This document shows positions 45,193 through 52,985 of a stretch of DNA of 64,000 nt, one piece after another. Each line of letters begins with the position of its first letter. Position 1 is the stretch's first letter. Position numbers and translations under genes: made by a program. The notes under the pieces were generated by a model. It saw only the letters and a list, made by a program, of their open reading frames with translations, made no database searches and was not told the origin of the DNA. Source of the DNA: Neorhizobium sp. (GTDB lineage Bacteria; Pseudomonadota; Alphaproteobacteria; Rhizobiales; Rhizobiaceae); contig JAPWKC010000001.1 of assembly GCA_028283725.1 (NCBI GenBank), forward strand, positions 248,001 through 312,000, written 5' to 3'.

Positions 45193-45642
45193 ATGGCTGA
45201 CGCAACACCGGCGCCGCAACAGCCGGCAGGCCGCAAGCTGCTTCTGGTTGCGGCCTGTGCGCTTCTGGATGCGGATGGCCGCATCCTTCTGGCGCAGAGG
45301 CCGGAGGGAAAATCGCTTGCCGGCCTGTGGGAATTTCCCGGCGGCAAGACGGAGCCGGGCGAGACGCCCGAGGAAACCCTGATCCGCGAACTCGACGAGG
45401 AGCTTGGCATCCGCACGAAGGTCGCCTGCCTGTCGCCGCTCACCTTTGCGAGCCATTCCTACGAGACGTTTCATCTGCTGATGCCGCTTTATGTCTGCCG
45501 CCGTTTCGAAGGTATTCCGACGGGCCGCGAGGGGCAGGCGATCAAGTGGGTGAAGCCGCAGAACCTGCGCGATTATCCGATGCCGCCGGCAGACGAGCCG
45601 CTGATCCCGATCCTGCAGGACCTGTTGCTTGCACCCCAATAA
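45193..45642 (+). CDS. mutT: 8-oxo-dGTP diphosphatase (MutT/Nudix)
   Basis: A 149-residue Nudix hydrolase that removes mutagenic 8-oxo-dGTP from the nucleotide pool. The complete Nudix box spans G51 to I73, with E57 and REL(D)EELG placing the metal-binding glutamates. LLAQRPEGKSLAGLWEFPGG just before it is the MutT signature, and the C-terminal AIKWVKPQNLRDYPMPPAD contacts the base. ATG 45193 is preferred over TTG 45187 because GGAG is six bases upstream. It follows the GNAT gene by 11 bases. Confidence 0.95.
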   Translation: MADATPAPQQPAGRKLLLVAACALLDADGRILLAQRPEGKSLAGLWEFPGGKTEPGETPEETLIRELDEELGIRTKVACLSPLTFASHSYETFHLLMPLYVCRRFEGIPTGREGQAIKWVKPQNLRDYPMPPADEPLIPILQDLLLAPQ

Positions 45643-45751
45643 ATTCGCGTAAAATTGCGGTGGAAGAATTCAGATCCTGTTAAGGTTTGATTCAACCGGA
45701 CGTGCCATAGTCTAGCTCTCTTCGAGTGACTGCGTGACGAGGCTATCCCGC

Positions 45752-46090
45752 ATGGACGAGCAATTCTGGAAAACAGTGCGGGAAAAACGCCAGGAAACCT
45801 ACCGTTCCGGCCGGACCGGCGCCCTCAACATCGCGCTGCTGTTCGGGACGGCAGTGATCGCCTTGGCGCTGATCGTGACCCCTATGCTGGCCAGCCATGA
45901 CGACCGCAACAAGATTGCCAGCGTGAAGCAGGACTTCGACATGCTCACAACCGGTTCGATCCAGAAGCAGCCTTCGACGACGACCACGGATGCGGAAGGC
46001 AAGCGCTACACGATCCGCCGCAGCGTGCTGCAGGATACGCCAGGCTCGGTCTGCATCGTGCAGGGCTATAACAGCGGCAGCGAGTGCTGA
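45752..46090 (+). CDS. Hypothetical single-span membrane protein upstream of Flp pilin
   Basis: A 112-residue protein. A charged cytoplasmic start (EQFWKTVREKRQETYRSGR) precedes one helix (LNIALLFGTAVIALALIVTPML). The outer part is polar, with DDRNKIASVKQDFDMLTTGS and a C-terminal pair of Cys (GSVCIVQGYNSGSEC). GTG 45734 is an in-frame alternative start. It lies 73 bases before the Flp pilin gene on the same strand. I do not recognise a named family; a link to the pilin is inferred from position. Confidence 0.7.
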   Translation: MDEQFWKTVREKRQETYRSGRTGALNIALLFGTAVIALALIVTPMLASHDDRNKIASVKQDFDMLTTGSIQKQPSTTTTDAEGKRYTIRRSVLQDTPGSVCIVQGYNSGSEC

Positions 46091-46163
46091 TTGTTAACGC
46101 TTGTGTCCTAGGCTGGAGACGTCGCCGGCACCAGGGGGCGACTGCCGGATAAAGGGACCCGCG

Positions 46164-46337
46164 ATGAACCTCTTGAAGTCATTCCTGCGCGACAAGCGCG
46201 GCGCGACGGTGGTGGAATACGGGCTCCTGGTCTCGATCCTGGCGGTCACGCTTGCTACATCGCTCGGCCATTACTACGACCTCATGAACGGTATATTCGG
46301 CAAGATCGGCAATACGCTCACCACCGCGGTGAACTGA
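46164..46337 (+). CDS. Flp family type IVb pilin
   Basis: A 57-residue prepilin. The leader LLKSFLRDKRG ends at G13, the predicted TadV/CpaA cleavage point. The mature start ATVVEYGLLVSIL has Glu at +5 and the adjacent Tyr typical of Flp pilins, followed by the hydrophobic spine. No tad/cpa assembly genes lie in this window, so it is an orphan pilin that would need a secretion system elsewhere in the genome. GGGACC precedes the ATG. A short gap separates it from the convergent methyltransferase. Confidence 0.9.
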   Translation: MNLLKSFLRDKRGATVVEYGLLVSILAVTLATSLGHYYDLMNGIFGKIGNTLTTAVN

Positions 46338-46353
46338 CCGACTTCTCTGTACC

Positions 46354-47241
46354 CTATTCTTCTTCTTTGTCGCTTGACGCCTGCCGCAGGGCGTCTGCGA
46401 GGCGCATCTTGGCGGAGCCCGGTTTCAGCGGCTTCGGCTGGCTTTGATGCGGCGCCCAGCCTGACGCGTAGACGATCGAAAAAGTCGCCCGGATCCGGCC
46501 GTCGGGATCGGAATAGCGTTCCGCATAAAGTTCGGCCGCGCGCAGGAAGAAGCCTCTCGTCACCGGCTTGCGGCTGCGGCCGGCGAGCGGATTTGTCATG
46601 CCCATGGCTCGCAGGTCGCGCATCAGCGGGAACAGGCTGTCATAGCGCACCGTATAGGTTTCGGCATCGATCACCGGCAGAGCGAAGCCGGCGCGCTGCA
46701 TCAGCCCGCCGATATCGCGCACATCGGCAAACGGGATGACGCGGGGGCTGGCTCCACCCGTCAGCTCCTCCTCGGCCGACAGAAGCACGTCGCGCAGTTC
46801 CTGCAGCGTCCCCGCACCCGGTATCGCCGCCAGCATCAGCCCGTCCGGCGTCAAGGCATGACGGATGCGAAACAGCGCGCCAGGCAGGTCGTTGACGAGA
46901 TGCAGTGCGAGTGGGGAGAGCACGAGATTGGTCGAGCTCTGCGCCATCGGGACATCGCCGAGCGGGGCCAATTCGACTACGCCCTCGCCGGTGGCGAAGG
47001 CCTGGGAGGCCTCGATCCTCCGGAGATTTACGATCTTGCCGGTCGCCAGGGCTTGCGTGGCCGCCGCGCCGGTTGCGCCATGCAGTTCGACGGCTGTTTC
47101 GAAGCGCCGCTCGACGACGGAGAGGCGATCGGCGAGTTCCTGTGCGGCACGTTTCAGGAGAAAGTCGGCGGACGGATCGAGACGCCGCATCGCATTTTCG
47201 CGTCTTCTGCCCGCCAGTTCTTCGTCGAAGATGATATCCAT
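46354..47241 (-). CDS. SAM-dependent methyltransferase (BioC/NDUFAF5-like)
   Basis: A 295-residue class I methyltransferase-like protein. It begins IIFDEELAGRRRENAMRRL, typical of alphaproteobacterial proteins related to mitochondrial NDUFAF5. Later motifs are NLVLSPLALHLVNDLPGALFRIRHALTPDGLMLAAIPG and SPRVIPFADVRDIGGLMQRAGF. The SAM-binding loop is degenerate (AVELHGATGAAA), so activity is uncertain. ATG 47241 has AAGGAACGGG upstream. It is divergent from comF, 56 bases apart. Confidence 0.85.
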   Translation of the reverse strand: MDIIFDEELAGRRRENAMRRLDPSADFLLKRAAQELADRLSVVERRFETAVELHGATGAAATQALATGKIVNLRRIEASQAFATGEGVVELAPLGDVPMAQSSTNLVLSPLALHLVNDLPGALFRIRHALTPDGLMLAAIPGAGTLQELRDVLLSAEEELTGGASPRVIPFADVRDIGGLMQRAGFALPVIDAETYTVRYDSLFPLMRDLRAMGMTNPLAGRSRKPVTRGFFLRAAELYAERYSDPDGRIRATFSIVYASGWAPHQSQPKPLKPGSAKMRLADALRQASSDKEEE

Positions 47242-47297
47242 GCCGTCTGCCCGTTCCTTGTCTCGCAAAGGCGCGTTCCAGGCGCTATTGTCAAGTC

Positions 47298-48104
47298 ATG
47301 CCGCTTCAGCCCGCCTTTCGCAGTGATGGCCTTTTTGCTTCGGCGCGGTCAACCGCCGGGCTGATCCTGCCGCATGCCGCAGCGATTGCGGGGCGTCTGG
47401 CCGATCTCATCTACCCGCCTGTCTGCGCCGGGTGCGGTATCCGCAACGGCAGTCACCGGGCGCTCTGCCCCTCCTGCTGGGCGACGATGCGGTTCGTCGA
47501 GCGGCCCTATTGCGAGGTACTCGGCCTGCCCTTCTCGCATGATCCGGGCCCCGGCTTCCTCTCGGCGCAGGCGATCGCAGATCCTCCCGTCTTCGACAGG
47601 CTGCGTTCCGTCGCGCTCTATGAGGGGGTGGCGCGGCAACTGGTGCAGTCGCTGAAGTATCGCGACCGTACCGAGCTTGCGGCGATGATGGCACTCTGGA
47701 TGGTCCGTGTTGGAGGAGGGCATGTCGCGGCCTGCGACGGCATCCTGCCGGTGCCGCTGCATCCCGCCCGGTTCCTCAAACGCCGGTTCAACCAGTCGGC
47801 GGAACTGTCGCGGCAGATGGCAGAGCTTGCCGGACGCCCGCATTTGCCCGGCGCGCTGGTGCGCCGAAAGCGGACGGCACAACAGGTTGGGCTTTCAGCG
47901 CGGGCCCGGCTGGAGAATGTGCGCGCAGCCTTCAACATTGCCGAGGGCCACGAGGACGAGGTCTTCGGAAAGCGCCTCGTCCTGGTCGATGACGTCTTCA
48001 CCACCGGTGCGACCGTGTCTTCCGCAACCCGCGCCCTGAAGCGCGCCGGGGCCGCAGACGTCACCGTTTTGACCTTTGCAATGGCGGTTTCCACCACTAT
48101 ATGA
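47298..48104 (+). CDS. comF: ComF family protein
   Basis: A 268-residue protein with an N-terminal zinc finger (CAGC at 43-46 and CPSC at 57-60) and a C-terminal phosphoribosyltransferase-like domain. Motifs are LVQSLKYRDRTELA, LPVPLHPARFLKRRFNQSAELSR, AQQVGLSARARLENVRAAF, and the PRPP loop VLVDDVFTTGAT. ComF family members take part in DNA uptake in competent species; in rhizobia the role is unknown. ATG 47298 lies 56 bases from the divergent methyltransferase. grxC follows downstream. Confidence 0.92.
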   Translation: MPLQPAFRSDGLFASARSTAGLILPHAAAIAGRLADLIYPPVCAGCGIRNGSHRALCPSCWATMRFVERPYCEVLGLPFSHDPGPGFLSAQAIADPPVFDRLRSVALYEGVARQLVQSLKYRDRTELAAMMALWMVRVGGGHVAACDGILPVPLHPARFLKRRFNQSAELSRQMAELAGRPHLPGALVRRKRTAQQVGLSARARLENVRAAFNIAEGHEDEVFGKRLVLVDDVFTTGATVSSATRALKRAGAADVTVLTFAMAVSTTI

Positions 48105-48220
48105 CGTTTCATGACAAACGCGCGCGGCGCGTTCCCGTCCCGGTCTTCCAACGAGAACAGTCGCGCCACAGCAGAGCCTGATGCATGCCCGCTTCTGGGC
48201 CTGCGGGGCATGGAACGATC

Positions 48221-48478
48221 ATGGCAGACGTCATCATCTATACGCGCGAATATTGCGGCTACTGCGCCCGTGCCAAGGCGCTTCTGACTTCGAAGGGCGT
48301 GTCCTTCACCGAGCATGACGCGACCTTTTCCAAGGAATTGCGTGCGGAAATGATTGCCAAGTCGAATGGTGGCTCGACCTTTCCGCAGATCTTCATCGAT
48401 GGCCAGCATGTCGGCGGCTGCGATGACCTGCATGCGCTCGACCGTGCCGGCACGCTCGACCCGATGCTGGCTGCCTGA
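48221..48478 (+). CDS. grxC: Glutaredoxin 3
   Basis: An 85-residue dithiol glutaredoxin that uses glutathione to reduce protein disulfides. The active site is CGYC at residues 12-15 in IIYTREYCGYCARAKALL. The cis-Pro segment is STFPQIFIDGQHVGGCDDL, where the GG-C-DD motif holds the glutathione. ATG 48221 starts the domain directly. It is followed 36 bases later by the DUF1178 gene; grxC-DUF1178 is a conserved rhizobial pair. Confidence 0.96.
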   Translation: MADVIIYTREYCGYCARAKALLTSKGVSFTEHDATFSKELRAEMIAKSNGGSTFPQIFIDGQHVGGCDDLHALDRAGTLDPMLAA

Positions 48479-48514
48479 GGCGGTGCCGCCTGTGTTGATG
48501 TCGGGAGCCATCGC

Positions 48515-48943
48515 ATGATCAAATATTCGCTTTCCTGCGATAACGGCCATGCCTTCGAAGGCTGGTTTTCGACCGGCGCCGATTTCGAACGGCAGGTCGA
48601 GACCGGCTTCCTCACCTGTCCGATCTGCAACTCGGCCGCGATCTCAAAATCGCTGATGGCGCCATCCGTATCGACGGCCCGCAAGAAGGAAGCCAAGCAG
48701 CAGATGGCGATGGATATCGCCCGCCGCGAGGCGATGGCGAAGCTGCGCGAGGCCGTCAACCATGTCCGCGCCCATGCCGAGGATGTCGGAGAACGGTTTC
48801 CCGAAGAGGCGCGCAAGATCCACTACGGCGAAGCGGACGCCCGCGGCATCATCGGCGAGGCAAGCCTTTCCGACGTGCGCGAACTGCTTGACGAGGGGAT
48901 CGACATCGCGCCGCTGCCGGACCTGCCCGACGAAGGGCATTGA
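48515..48943 (+). CDS. DUF1178 family protein
   Basis: A 142-residue cytoplasmic protein. A zinc-ribbon-like N-terminus uses C8 (LSCDNGHAFEGWF) and CPIC at 35-38. A charged helical middle (KKEAKQQMAMDIARREAMAKLREAVNHV) follows, and the end has the conserved EARKIHYGEADARGIIGEAS and ELLDEGIDIAPLPDLP. The family is alphaproteobacterial with no known function. It lies after grxC and converges on ubiG, with a 40-base gap. Confidence 0.92.
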   Translation: MIKYSLSCDNGHAFEGWFSTGADFERQVETGFLTCPICNSAAISKSLMAPSVSTARKKEAKQQMAMDIARREAMAKLREAVNHVRAHAEDVGERFPEEARKIHYGEADARGIIGEASLSDVRELLDEGIDIAPLPDLPDEGH

Positions 48944-48983
48944 GGCGGCTCAAGGGTCTGGCATCGATGGCAGGGACTGCAAA

Positions 48984-49730
48984 TCAGGTCGCGCGCACCG
49001 CCAGCATCATGTAGTTGACGTCCATGTCCGACGACAGGTTCCAGCGGTCCTGAAGGACGTTGTAGAAGACGCCGGTGCGGTGGACGATTTCCATGCCCGA
49101 AGCGTTGATCGGCTTTTCCAGTTCTTCCGGGCGTACCAGTTTTTCATACTGGTGGGTGCCGCGCGGCAGCCATCGCAGGACGTTTTCGGCGGCGAAGATC
49201 GCAAGCGCGCCAGCCTTCAGCGTGCGGTTGATCGTGGCGACGAACATCAGGCCGCCGGGCTTGACCATACCGGCGCAGGTATTGACGAAGAAATCCACGT
49301 CGGCAACGTGTTCGACCACTTCCATGTTGAGAACGACGTCGAACATCTCGCCGGCGGCGGCCAGATCCTCGGCGGTCACGGCGCGGTAGTCGACCTGCGT
49401 TCCGGTCTCGGCCGCATGGGTGGAGGCGATGCCGATGTTCTTTTCCGACGGATCGGCGCCGATGACGGTTGCGCCCATGCGGGCGATCGGCTCGGACAGA
49501 AGCCCGCCGCCGCAGCCGATATCGAGAATTCGGATGCCTTCCAGCGGCCGGTGCGCCTTCGGGTCACGGCCGAAATGGGCGCAGATGCGCTCGCGGATAT
49601 AGGCAAGCCGCACCGGGTTGAACTTGTGCAACGGCTTGAACTTGCCCGTCGGGCTCCACCACTCGGCCGCCATTTTCGAGAACCATTCCACCTGGTCCTT
49701 GTCGACAGTCGTTCTTGCGGCCTCGGTCAT
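48984..49730 (-). CDS. ubiG: Ubiquinone biosynthesis O-methyltransferase UbiG
   Basis: A 248-residue SAM-dependent enzyme that performs both O-methylations in ubiquinone synthesis. The SAM loop ILDIGCGGG is near residues 68-76, with [12 protein letters not shown] and [18 protein letters not shown] following. [19 protein letters not shown] is a UbiG-specific segment. The start is ATG 49730, with AAGGG about nine bases upstream; ATG 49739 is possible. The frame stays open to 49946 without homology. Confidence 0.95.
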   Translation of the reverse strand: MTEAARTTVDKDQVEWFSKMAAEWWSPTGKFKPLHKFNPVRLAYIRERICAHFGRDPKAHRPLEGIRILDIGCGGGLLSEPIARMGATVIGADPSEKNIGIASTHAAETGTQVDYRAVTAEDLAAAGEMFDVVLNMEVVEHVADVDFFVNTCAGMVKPGGLMFVATINRTLKAGALAIFAAENVLRWLPRGTHQYEKLVRPEELEKPINASGMEIVHRTGVFYNVLQDRWNLSSDMDVNYMMLAVRAT

Positions 49731-50490
49731 CTTCGTCATCCCTTTGCGTCGTTGCCTGAAGTCGGACGATGAGGCGTTGAAGTCAAGGGGGAAGATTGGC
49801 AAGCCTGGCCGTGCTGCACCGCGGTAAAGTTCCTCGTGGTCGTCCACACAGCGGCTTTCGTGTTCGCAGTCGTTGTGCTTTTCCATTCTGGCTCCCCGGC
49901 GCTTGCCGCAGGCGCAATAGGCCCTTGGCGATCTCGATAATTTCAAGTTTCGGCCGGGACACGTCGGGTGCCTCGTAATTGAATTTTATAGGTGACACGC
50001 GACGTGCCCCGTTCGGCGTGTTTTTCCGCGCAACTGCGATCCCTCGACGATCCGGCCCTGTTCTGGTGTTCCGTTTTTCAGGAACGGCACCGGATCGCGT
50101 ACGACACACGCAGCTCCAGCCCTCTTACAGGCTGAAGGGAGATCATTTTCTGCGCAGCCCCCGGATCGGCGCCTGCATCTTGGCACGTCTCCGGATCACC
50201 GGTCCCGCCTCGCCGGCGATGCTTAACCGGTGTAGCCGATACGGGACGAAGACGATTATGCGCGCGGTTTTCGGGGTGGGGACGATATGGTGCGCAATAG
50301 AGATGAAAAAATATCGGGATGCATGAGGCTCGTCGGCAGTCATCCGTGAACCTCAGCCAAACCCGTCGTTCATGGGTCATTCAGCCGCAAACGGGAACAA
50401 TTGGCAGGTTCCGAACATTGTTCGTCGGGTCAAAGCCCGGCGCATGGACCAAGAATGTCCGGGCAAGCCACGTTCCTCAGGAGGAAACAG
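49731..50490. other. 760-base intergenic region with no supported gene
   Basis: Several overlapping frames are open here on both strands, including an in-frame extension of ubiG, but none combines a start, a ribosome-binding site and recognisable sequence. A small GTTCC/GGAAC hairpin lies near 50070-50087. The divergent promoters of ubiG and the SH3 gene should be here. I see nothing else. Confidence 0.5.
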
Positions 50491-51390
50491 GTGAAAAAAA
50501 TTCTTCTCAGTGCTGCGGCACTTTCGGCCATGGTCGCCCTGCCGTCGATCGCCGATGCCGCCGTGCGGGGGTATGCGACGGCGAATGTCAACATGCGCTC
50601 CGGCCCGAGCACGGCCTATCCCGCCGTCACCGTCATCCCCGTCGGTGCGCCCGTCTCCATCAATGGCTGCATGAGCAGTGTCAACTGGTGCGACGTGTCC
50701 TTCGTGGGTGGCCGCGGCTGGGTGTCGGGCAATTACGTTCAGGCCAGCTACCAGTCGAACCGCGTCTATGTGGCGCCGGACTATTATCGCGGACTCGGCA
50801 TTCCGAGCGTCACCTTCGATGTCGATAACTACTGGGGTCGCTATTATCGCGGCCGGGATTTCTATCGGGATCGTGGCCGCTGGCGGGATTACGACTGGCG
50901 CGCCGACGACCGCTACCAGCCGCCACCACCGCCGCCGCCGCCGCGCTGGCAGGACAATCGTCCGTCTGGACCGCCGCCGGACTGGGATCGCAACGACAAC
51001 CGCCGTCCGCCGCCCGGCTGGAACGGTGACAATCGCCCGCGGCCCGGCTGGGACCGCAATGACGATCGACGCCCGCCGCCGCCGGATCGCGGGCCTGACA
51101 TGCGTCCCGATCGCGGTCCCGATATGCGCCCCGACCGTGGGCCTGACATGCGCCCGGATCGCGGGCCCGATATGCGCCCTGACAGAGGCCCTGATATGCG
51201 CCCGGATCGCGGCCCGGACCGCAATCCCGACCGCGCCCCGGATCGTGGCCCCGATCGTCGTCCGCCGCCTCCGCCGCAGGCCAACCAGCCGGCTCCTCCG
51301 CCGCCACCACAGGCCGAGCAGCCGCCGCGCAACAATTTCAATACCGGGCCAAACGGCGAGTGCGTCGGCCCGAACCGGGCATGCCGTTAA
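50491..51390 (+). CDS. Secreted SH3b domain protein with Pro-rich, Asp-Arg-Gly tandem repeats
   Basis: A 299-residue exported protein. The signal peptide (KKILLSAAALSAMVALPSIADAA) is followed by a bacterial SH3 domain (residues ~25-85): YATANVNMRSGPSTAYP, VIPVGAPVSINGCMS and WCDVSFVGGRGWVSGNYV. A Tyr/Arg/Asp-rich linker leads to a proline-rich region and a tandem octapeptide repeat. The C-terminus has a Cys pair (GECVGPNRACR). The start is GTG 50491 with AGGAGG seven bases upstream. SH3b domains often bind peptidoglycan. A terminator follows. Confidence 0.87.
   Translation: MKKILLSAAALSAMVALPSIADAAVRGYATANVNMRSGPSTAYPAVTVIPVGAPVSINGCMSSVNWCDVSFVGGRGWVSGNYVQASYQSNRVYVAPDYYRGLGIPSVTFDVDNYWGRYYRGRDFYRDRGRWRDYDWRADDRYQPPPPPPPPRWQDNRPSGPPPDWDRNDNRRPPPGWNGDNRPRPGWDRNDDRRPPPPDRGPDMRPDRGPDMRPDRGPDMRPDRGPDMRPDRGPDMRPDRGPDRNPDRAPDRGPDRRPPPPPQANQPAPPPPPQAEQPPRNNFNTGPNGECVGPNRACR
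51085..51252 (+). repeat. 24-base tandem repeat encoding DRGPDMRP
   Basis: Five full copies of a 24-base unit (starting 51085, 51109, 51133, 51157 and 51181) encode DRGPDMRP. Two degenerate units follow: DRGPDRNP at 51205 and DRAPDRGP at 51229. Third-codon positions differ between units (CGC/CGT/AGA, GGG/GGT/GGC), so the array is not a very recent expansion. It sits within the SH3 protein gene. Confidence 0.9.
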
Positions 51391-51409
51391 GCCTGCCTTG
51401 ACTGTTGGC

Positions 51410-51446
51410 GCCCGCCGCTGCCTCATCGCAGCGGCGGGCTTTCCAT
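51410..51446 (+). terminator. Terminator after the SH3 protein gene
   Basis: GCCCGCCGCTG (51410-51420) pairs with CAGCGGCGGGC (51429-51439) around CCTCATCG, an 11-base perfect stem. TTTCCATTT follows. Confidence 0.8.
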
Positions 51447-51625
51447 TTCCGCGATAACGAGGCAGCAGGCGAAAGCGAACCGAAGCGGGCTTTGAGGCCA
51501 TTGCACCCCTATCGCCTTTTCGATATGACACCCCGGCAAAATTCGGGGTCCGTCGCATGGCGGGCATGTCAAATTGACGCTTTCCGGCGAGGTCCGGACA
51601 AGCGAATGGGTGGTATCGGTCTGTT

Positions 51626-52900
51626 ATGGCTCGCATCGTCATGAAATTCGGCGGCACGTCCGTCGCCAATCTCGAACGCATCCACAACGTCGCGCGCCAC
51701 GTCAAACGCGAGGTGGATGCCGGTCACGAAGTGGCAGTCGTCGTCTCGGCCATGTCCGGCAAGACGAACGAGCTGGTTTCCTGGGTGCAGGACACGCCGA
51801 AGGCCAATGGCGCAAGCTCGCCCTTTTATGACGCGCGCGAATACGATGCCGTCGTCGCATCCGGCGAACAGGTGACGTCAGGGCTTCTCGCCATCGCGCT
51901 GCAATCGATGGGTATCAATGCCCGCTCCTGGCAGGGCTGGCAGATCCCGATCCGCACCGACAATGCCCATGGCGCGGCCCGCATTCTGGAAATCGACGGG
52001 TCCGACATCATCAAGCGGATGGGCGAGGGCCAGGTGGCCGTGGTTGCCGGTTTCCAGGGCATCGGCCCTGATAACCGCATCGCCACGCTCGGCCGCGGCG
52101 GTTCGGACACGTCGGCCGTGGCGATTGCCGCTGCCGTGAAGGCCGATCGCTGCGATATTTATACCGACGTCGACGGCGTCTATACGACCGACCCGCGCAT
52201 CGTGCCCAAGGCACGCCGCATGAAGAAGGTGTCGTTCGAGGAAATGCTCGAAATGGCGTCGCTCGGCTCCAAGGTGCTGCAGGTGCGCTCCGTCGAGCTG
52301 GCGATGGTCTTCAAGGTCCGGACCTTCGTGCGCTCCAGTTTCGAGGACCCCGATGCACCGGGCATGGGCGACTTCTTGAACCCGCCCGGTACTTTGATTT
52401 GCGACGAGGAAGAGATCGTGGAACAGGAAGTCGTCACCGGCATCGCCTATGCCAAGGATGAAGCGCAGATTTCGCTGAGGCGCGTCGCCGACCGCCCCGG
52501 CGTCTCGGCCGCCATTTTCGGCCCGCTGGCCGAAGCCCATATCAATGTCGACATGATCGTCCAGAACATTTCCGAGGACGGCTCGAAGACCGACATGACC
52601 TTCACCGTTCCCTCGGGCGACGTCTCCAAGGCGATCAGCGTGCTCGACGACAACAAGGGCACGATCGGCTTTGATGTCGCGCAGAGCGAATCGGGCCTCG
52701 CCAAGGTTTCGGTCATCGGCATCGGCATGCGCAGCCATGCCGGCGTGGCTGCGACGGCTTTCAAGGCACTTGCCGAAAAATCCATCAACATCAAGGCGAT
52801 CACCACGTCGGAAATCAAGATTTCGATCCTGATCGACGGTGCTTATGCCGAACTTGCAGTTCGGACTTTGCATTCCGCCTACGGTCTCGATAAGACTTGA
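51626..52900 (+). CDS. lysC: Aspartate kinase
   Basis: A 424-residue enzyme that phosphorylates aspartate, the first step to lysine, threonine and methionine. The kinase signature KFGGTSVANLERI starts at residue 7. VVVSAMSGKTNEL, GRGGSDTSAVAIAA, DGVYTTDPRIV and EMLEMASLGSKVL are the catalytic segments. The C-terminal ~160 residues carry two ACT domains (for example RPGVSAAIFGPLAEAHINVDMIVQN) for allosteric feedback. ATG 51626 begins the conserved sequence. The ptsP gene follows, and lysA lies 31 kb away. Confidence 0.97.
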   Translation: MARIVMKFGGTSVANLERIHNVARHVKREVDAGHEVAVVVSAMSGKTNELVSWVQDTPKANGASSPFYDAREYDAVVASGEQVTSGLLAIALQSMGINARSWQGWQIPIRTDNAHGAARILEIDGSDIIKRMGEGQVAVVAGFQGIGPDNRIATLGRGGSDTSAVAIAAAVKADRCDIYTDVDGVYTTDPRIVPKARRMKKVSFEEMLEMASLGSKVLQVRSVELAMVFKVRTFVRSSFEDPDAPGMGDFLNPPGTLICDEEEIVEQEVVTGIAYAKDEAQISLRRVADRPGVSAAIFGPLAEAHINVDMIVQNISEDGSKTDMTFTVPSGDVSKAISVLDDNKGTIGFDVAQSESGLAKVSVIGIGMRSHAGVAATAFKALAEKSINIKAITTSEIKISILIDGAYAELAVRTLHSAYGLDKT

Positions 52901-52985
52901 TCGAGCGCCGGTCGGCCGCGTCTTGATCCTTGATGGGCGCGGCATTTTCCGGATGAGGTGAATTCGGTTCGGGAGCTTGATGCCG

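Noticed and set aside
46164-46337. Flp pilin as the edge of a tad locus
   Set aside because: The flanking genes on both sides are unrelated housekeeping genes; no tad or cpa gene is in the window.
49740-49946. In-frame N-terminal extension of ubiG
   Set aside because: It is open but Cys/Arg-rich, lacks homology, and has no better ribosome-binding site than the ATG at 49730, which matches the family start.
51085-51252. Regular 24-base repeat considered as a CRISPR-like array
   Set aside because: No spacers. The units are head-to-tail, in frame, and encode an octapeptide within an exported protein.
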